Source: Oscheius tipulae (lineage: Eukaryota; Nematoda; Chromadorea; Rhabditida; Rhabditidae). From it: a stretch of DNA of 64,000 nt. A program made the translations under genes and the position numbers. Shown here one piece after another: positions 59,656 through 64,000 of this stretch. Under the pieces are notes generated by a model. It was not told where the DNA came from, made no database searches, and saw only the letters and a program-made list of their open reading frames with translations. Numbering within the stretch: the first letter of the stretch is position 1; every line of letters starts with the position of its first letter. The stretch lies in contig JASJZH010000002.1 of NCBI GenBank assembly GCA_037178975.1, positions 7,739,501 through 7,803,500 of the forward strand, in the 5' to 3' direction.

Positions 59656-61072
59656 AAGAATGCCGAGATGAGCTGGGGCTGCTACTGCTTGGATCCGAAG
59701 ACTATGAGGAGCTACTCACAGCTGCAGCTGATTGGGGTGAGAGGGTTTCTTTGGTGATAGAGGGACAGTGACAGCGATAGAGGCGGAGACAGAGACACAT
59801 AAAGACAATAAGAGGAACAGAGATACATAGAGACAGAGAGAGGGAGAGAGTGACAGAGACAGTGACAGAGAGTCGAAGTAGACTCTGGTACTATCAGATT
59901 GATGGCTACTTTTTTCTACTGGCTACCGCCTATCATTTGTTGAGATAAAGATGTTCCTAATGTCACTTATGCCAACTGGAACAAGAATCATTCATGTGAG
60001 TTGAGTCTGTCTCTTACTGTCATTGTCCCTCTCTCTCTCTCTCTCTCTCTCTCTGCATATTCCCTTCCGATCTCTGTAGCTTTCCCTTTTAGCTATCCTA
60101 ACTGACCATAATCATAAGGCGGCAGTTCCACTTTGGGGCCTAATCCGATGACACAGATACGCTTCTTTTTTGTTATCACATACTGACTGTGACAGTTTTG
60201 GCGCAGAACGTGCTTTTAGAGAGAGCTGACGGATGGCCACCGACCAATTTTCGGGGATTGATCAGTCCTGAAATTGACCTATTGATTTACAGCGTTTCAG
60301 CCTCTGGAGCCCCGCCTACTGAACTACTCAATAGAAAATGAACTTCTGGAGACCCCAGTGACCATGAAAGAGGGTAGGTCAAGGAACATGGTGATATTAA
60401 GACCTAGAAGATAAGAGCAAGTCGGAAGGAAAGGCAGTCAGGGCAGGGCGGCCACTGGCCATGGCCGAACGCTGGAAAATATTGGCTCTCTATGAAAGAG
60501 GTCACAAGATCAGTCACATCGCCAGGATCATCGGTGTCACTCATAGCTGCATTTCGAAAATTATGTCCAGGTAAAAGACAGGGAGAGTTACTTGGAGACA
60601 GAGACTGAGAGACAGTAGGACAAAGAAATAGAGGGACAGAGGGATAGAGAGACAGGGAGACTTGGAGACATACAGATAGGGAGATAGAAAGGAAGAGAGA
60701 CATAGAGACAGAGGCAAAGTGGCAGAGAGACGAAGAGATAGAGAGATAGAAAGACAGGGAGACCTGAAGATATACAGATAGAAAGATAAAGAGACAGAGA
60801 AATAGAGACAGAAAGACAGAATTCTGTCAGGAAGACAGAGAGACGGAAGTACAAAGCGACAGAGTGACAGAGAGACAGTGAGACGGAGAGACAATCTGTT
60901 CCTTAGGTACCGTCGGACTGGATCAATGTGTCCTCGCTCCGTGAGACCGGAATCTAAGAGCGACTCAGAATTTTCGGATGGTACTAGTCAAGCGGCCTCT
61001 GAGCTTGAGGAATCTGCTGTGAAGAGACCCTGTCAGCCATTGCCATATTCCATAGAAAGGCTTCTTGCCTGA
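59656..61072 (+). CDS. PAX-like protein with only the PAI half of the paired domain
   Basis: Exons 59656-59736, 59945-59995, 60293-60373, 60402-60570 and 60907-61072 join in phase; the start is not found. The paired-domain N-terminal half reads AGRPLAMAERWKILALYERG, then HIARIIGVTHSCISKIMSRY and RRTGSMCPRS, as in PAX proteins (beta-hairpin plus first helix-turn-helix). The RED half and a homeodomain are absent. The protein ends YSIERLLA, which fits the PAX octapeptide/eh1 motif that recruits Groucho (UNC-37); a similar YSIENELL lies upstream of the paired part. It is probably a DNA-binding repressor of the nematode npax type. Intron 60571-60906 is a long GACAGAGA tract. Confidence 0.75.
60575..60895. 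repeat. GACAGAGA simple-repeat tract in PAX-like intron
   Basis: About 320 nt of imperfect GACAGAGA / GAGACAGAGA repeats on the plus strand, filling the intron almost completely. The same kind of sequence is seen at 15597-15765, 39880-39965, 41320-41450, 59755-59870 and, as the complement, 12995-13740 and 20815-20965. Confidence 0.85.
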
Positions 61073-61326
61073 TCTCCCCAAACCAGCCATCTATCTATGC
61101 TCAACTAACATATTTATCATATAAAGGTATTCACATTTAGAGCTGCTTCTGTCTACTGTCAACTATTTCTCTGTTTCTCACATTGCCAAAGCTCTTCAGG
61201 TCTGAGGCCATTTTACAACGCGATTTTGGGTTGAAGATTAAAATTTCCTGGTTTGTAGTGTTTTAAAAATTCAGAAATAATATGATGTGCACGGGCAACG
61301 TGATTGACAGCGAAACAAGCACTTTC

Positions 61327-61445
61327 GCTTACGGCCACACCACGTTGAAAGTACGCCATCCCGTCCGATCTGGCAAGTCAAGCAACGTTGGGCCCGGTTA
61401 GTACTTGGATCGGAGACGGCTTGGGAATCCCGGGTGTCGTAAGCT
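61327..61445 (+). rRNA. rrn-5S: 5S ribosomal RNA
   Basis: 119 nt starting GCTTACGGCCACACCACGTT and ending TCGTAAGCT, followed by a T run (terminator, 61445-61449). The internal control region (AAGCAACGTTGGGCCCGGTT, then TACTTGGATCGGAGACGG) is intact, and the first and last bases pair. The sequence closely matches nematode 5S rRNA. In C. elegans 5S genes are tandem with SL1 RNA genes; here a single copy lies alone, and I find no SL1 RNA within several kilobases. It may be a functional orphan copy. Confidence 0.95.
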
Positions 61446-62441
61446 TTTTGCCTTGTTTAGTTTCAGAACAAACGATTTTCCAAATCTTGACAAATTGTAA
61501 AGTTTTCTTTGTTTTAAAACAAGCAACTATTGAATTCTGACAATTAGAGTCCTGCGTCACATCATTTATCGCGTCTTGTCTATGGTAGAGAGACGGCAAA
61601 GGTGACAGCTAGCTCGTGAATCCGCCGCTTGCTAGTTGCCATCCAAAGACGGTACCACGCCTGGTTTTCCCGGCCCTGAGGAACCTTCCCACAGCTGTGT
61701 TTGGCAGTTTTTGGAAGACTTCGGGGGCCACTAGGGATGACTGGCAGTGCTCTCAACCTGCCGCAAATTCTCTACTGGGAGTCTGATAGCCAGACAGGCA
61801 GAAGTAGTCCTACTTTGAGGGCGATTACTTTGTGTATTTTTCAAGTGACTTACATGCAGAAGAAGACGAGAACAAGATGGAACTGGGCTGTAGAAGTGGA
61901 TGCGACAGTCAAGAGTTAATCTAGAAGACCTCCGAAGAAAGACCTGCGTTATTGATATCATTGGACCTTGTTGGAGGACGAGGATGTTCTGGAAAACAGG
62001 ATAGACACGGAGGTCCTTTTGGAGCTGCCAGGAATGGGGAAGTGGACAAGCTGAAATATCTAAGAGGTCATGGAAACTCGTTTATGATATCTTTTGAGCT
62101 GCAGGCGTAAAAGACCTGTACGCTCTCCTGTGTGTCATGTTTTCAGTTCTAGCCTTGTGCACAGTTCTTTGTTGAGAGTTTTGGTAGTCTCTCTGTCCTC
62201 TGTCTCCGTTCTTGCCCTAGTCCAGTGTTTCACACCCGAAGCCTCTGTTAACTCCTTTTTCAGTCTTTGATTCCGTGCCTTCTCTGTCCTAATTGCACTG
62301 AATAGCTCCTTGATCCATCCTCATTTTCTGTCGCTTCATCGCTTCACGACCACCGGCTGTCCTATTCGATGTAGTTACCACGATCATTTGAACGAACAAA
62401 AAGATCTTCGAACAGCCTCCTCTGCGACCTAATCAGGCAAA
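61446..62441. other. Intergenic or decayed coding sequence
   Basis: Between about 61815 and 62110 one plus-strand frame reads YFEGDYFVYFSSDLHAEEDE, a TAG, then in the same frame KTSEERPALLISLDLVGGRG and on for about 40 more codons. This could be a pseudogene or a gene whose exons I cannot join. No confident gene is assigned. Confidence 0.3.
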
Positions 62442-62660
62442 ATGAGCTCATTTCGCAGGTTTTTCGAAGGCACTCTTCCAGAGCAATTTGTCCAAGCCAC
62501 CTTCGCCTGGAGCTTCTCCTTTCCGCCTTGTGTCATCACACAAAACATGCACACGTACACAAAGACAGCTGTTGACCTGCTGGGGTTATATTCAAGGTGC
62601 CTTCTCTCTCTGTCTTCCCGTCACCCTTTCTCTCGGTATCTCTGTCTCTTTGTCTCTGTC

Positions 62661-62710
<50 letters not shown>

Positions 62711-63324
62711 TCTGAAAGTGCACCAAGAATTAGTTCCAATTGCTACCCGATGAGCAACCTTTGCCCTATCTCTAATTTCTTTCGAAGAAACTTACGGAGC
62801 GCATAATAGGAGGGAGCTTTCTTTATGAGTCCACCATGTGCTACTCTGCTCTCATCGCTTATTAACGAGCACACTCTATCCCCACTCGTTCGTCTCTTGG
62901 TGACAAGAGACACAATGTTACATCTTCCGACAGCATATACATATCTCTTTGACACGGAATTGGGGCTTGTTCTCTGTCTCTCTGTCTCTCTTCTTTTGCC
63001 ACTAAACTCGTTCAAGGAGCTACTAATTTCGCGTACTTTCGGGCCCTCTTCAGAGTTTTTGCTTTCTTATTCAGGACTCCCAAGGTTTGCTCGCCAAGAT
63101 CCAGCAAGATGTTTGCCCAGGATCATAGCATAGTCGTTATTTCGCATCAGTCGGCAAGAATCTCTTTCCCTTGCTCGAAAACAAACTTGTATGTTGTTAT
63201 GTCTACTGTTAAGCTGAACATAATTCTTGTGAGCCGTTCAAAGGTGCTAATTTCCCGCCTACGACCTTGTCCTCGGCATGTTGACGAGCTCTGGGGAAGC
63301 TGCCAGGTGCCGTTTTGCAAATAG
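62442..63324 (+). CDS. Hypothetical protein, two-exon model (tentative)
   Basis: Exon 62442-62596 starts MSSFRRFFEGTLPEQFVQAT and has a clear donor (TTCAAG then GTGCC). A phase-matching exon 63075-63324, after TTATTCAG, stays open for 83 codons to TAG, giving 134 aa. The first exon looks like a real protein; the second is less sure, since a different frame of the same exon (DSQGLLAKIQQDV) also looks protein-like. The family is not recognised. The intron contains a pure CT tract at 62661-62708. Confidence 0.35.
62661..62708. repeat. CT dinucleotide microsatellite
   Basis: More than 20 uninterrupted CT units on the plus strand inside the putative intron, likely length-variable. Confidence 0.9.
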
Positions 63325-64000
63325 TGTTTTTGAACCTTCGAATTCAAACAGCGTTTGAAAGACAGACTTCTAGAGACAGTGACAATGACAATGACAATGA
63401 CAGTTAGAGTTAGAGTTACAGGTACAGGTACAGGTACATTACAGTGACAGAGTTGACCTTTGCCTCATCTCTCGACTCTTCATCTTTTGAGTGTGGGTAA
63501 AAGAATAGGCGTGCGAAGCTGGGGAGAGGGCTCAACCCGAAAAGAGAGAGAGACAGAGAGACATGTTTATTGGAAATTGCGGGTAGCCTTGACTGCAGCT
63601 GCTACTGCTGAGTGTGTCCAAAACAGCTTGAAAATAGCCCAGCCCCCCGTATTCACTCCATTCCTCATCTGCTCTCTTCGCGGTCATTTTTGAACTTGTT
63701 TTTCTGTGCCCTTGAAAAATATTGTCTTTCCCCTCTCCAGCCTCTTTTAAGCGAACAGACAAGGGGAATAATCTGATGAGGCTTATAGGGCAGCTAGTAA
63801 AACATCGATCTCTTCCAATGCTTGGAGGGGGAGAGAGAGCTGCTTGCTTCCAACGTGCGTGTGCGCGCATATCTCCTTACTCTTCGCTGCTTCCAACTCA
63901 TATTTTCTCTCTCGTAACATTTAGTTTTTATCAAAATTTGTTGAAACTTAAGATTTCAAGGTATCCTAATTTCCGTAAAAATTTAGAGAGGATTTTATAT
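63325..64000. other. Window end, no confident gene
   Basis: A short ACAGGT / GACAAT repeat lies at 63378-63440. On the minus strand, from 63690, a frame reads MTAKRADEEWSEYGGLGYFQ and continues to 63532, which might be an exon, but I see no donor or continuation. Confidence 0.3.

Noticed and set aside
60404..60894. Long minus-strand frames over the PAX-like exon and intron.
   Set aside because: They are translations of CTCTGTCTC repeats; the plus strand has the paired-domain signature.
62536..62739. Minus-strand frame with a run of ER dipeptides.
   Set aside because: It is the CT microsatellite read in frame.
1..64000. CRISPR arrays, prophage or bacterial operons.
   Set aside because: The DNA is spliced eukaryotic sequence; the tandem repeats lack regular spacers and there are no matching protein genes.

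Overview
This window is gene-dense nuclear DNA from a nematode. The evidence is: a single 5S rRNA gene that closely matches the nematode form; many start codons that sit 0-10 nt after a pyrimidine-AG acceptor with no upstream coding exon, as expected for spliced-leader trans-splicing; introns mostly 35-45 nt with TTTTCAG-like acceptors; and nematode-typical proteins (a YGGW-type peptide precursor, a pepsin-inhibitor-3-like protein, a short PAX-like factor). I cannot name the genus. All names come from recognising protein motifs by eye; no database search was run. Coding coordinates are first to last coding base, with the exons listed in the evidence text.

Layout. 0-9 kb: the last exon of an unknown gene, then a DDHD-domain phospholipase. 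9.5-12.2 kb: a katanin/VPS4-family AAA ATPase on the minus strand. 13.9-20.2 kb: an unknown gene, an ADAL-type deaminase (-), the YGGW peptide precursor (+), a mitochondrial-type cytochrome P450 (+) and a type I membrane protein (-). 20-23 kb: repeats. 23.2-24.5 kb: an LRAT-domain protein. 26.7-30.1 kb: an HbrB/Protor-like TORC2 subunit (+) facing a Wnt ligand (-). 31.3-32.7 kb: a GDSL-family protein with altered catalytic blocks (-). 34.1-36.1 kb: RNA polymerase subunit RPB5 (+) facing TMEM138 (-). 36.8-38.9 kb: the pepsin-inhibitor-3-like gene (+), with a small membrane-protein ORF nested on the other strand. 39.6-45.8 kb: an unknown gene (+), alkylglycerol monooxygenase (-) and TDP-43 (-). 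46.2-48.7 kb: three same-strand genes, the last being NUS1/NgBR. 50.7-55.7 kb: the catalytic subunit of glutamate-cysteine ligase. 56.8-59.0 kb: HSPBP1. 59.6-61.1 kb: a PAX-like gene. 61.3 kb: 5S rRNA. 62.4-63.3 kb: a tentative gene.

The genes are mostly unrelated housekeeping and developmental loci, not one pathway. Shared themes are several tail-to-tail pairs with 15-77 bp between stop codons, very short introns next to longer introns filled with repeats, and at least three repeat types: a small palindromic family, an intronic minisatellite-like family and GACAG/CTGTC simple repeats.

I see no bacterial-type operon, CRISPR array or prophage. The most novel items are the palindromic family with its ~80-nt-arm hairpin, the intronic repeat family, the PAI-only PAX protein, the GDSL protein with substituted catalytic blocks, and a run of four hairpins at about 25.07-25.19 kb.
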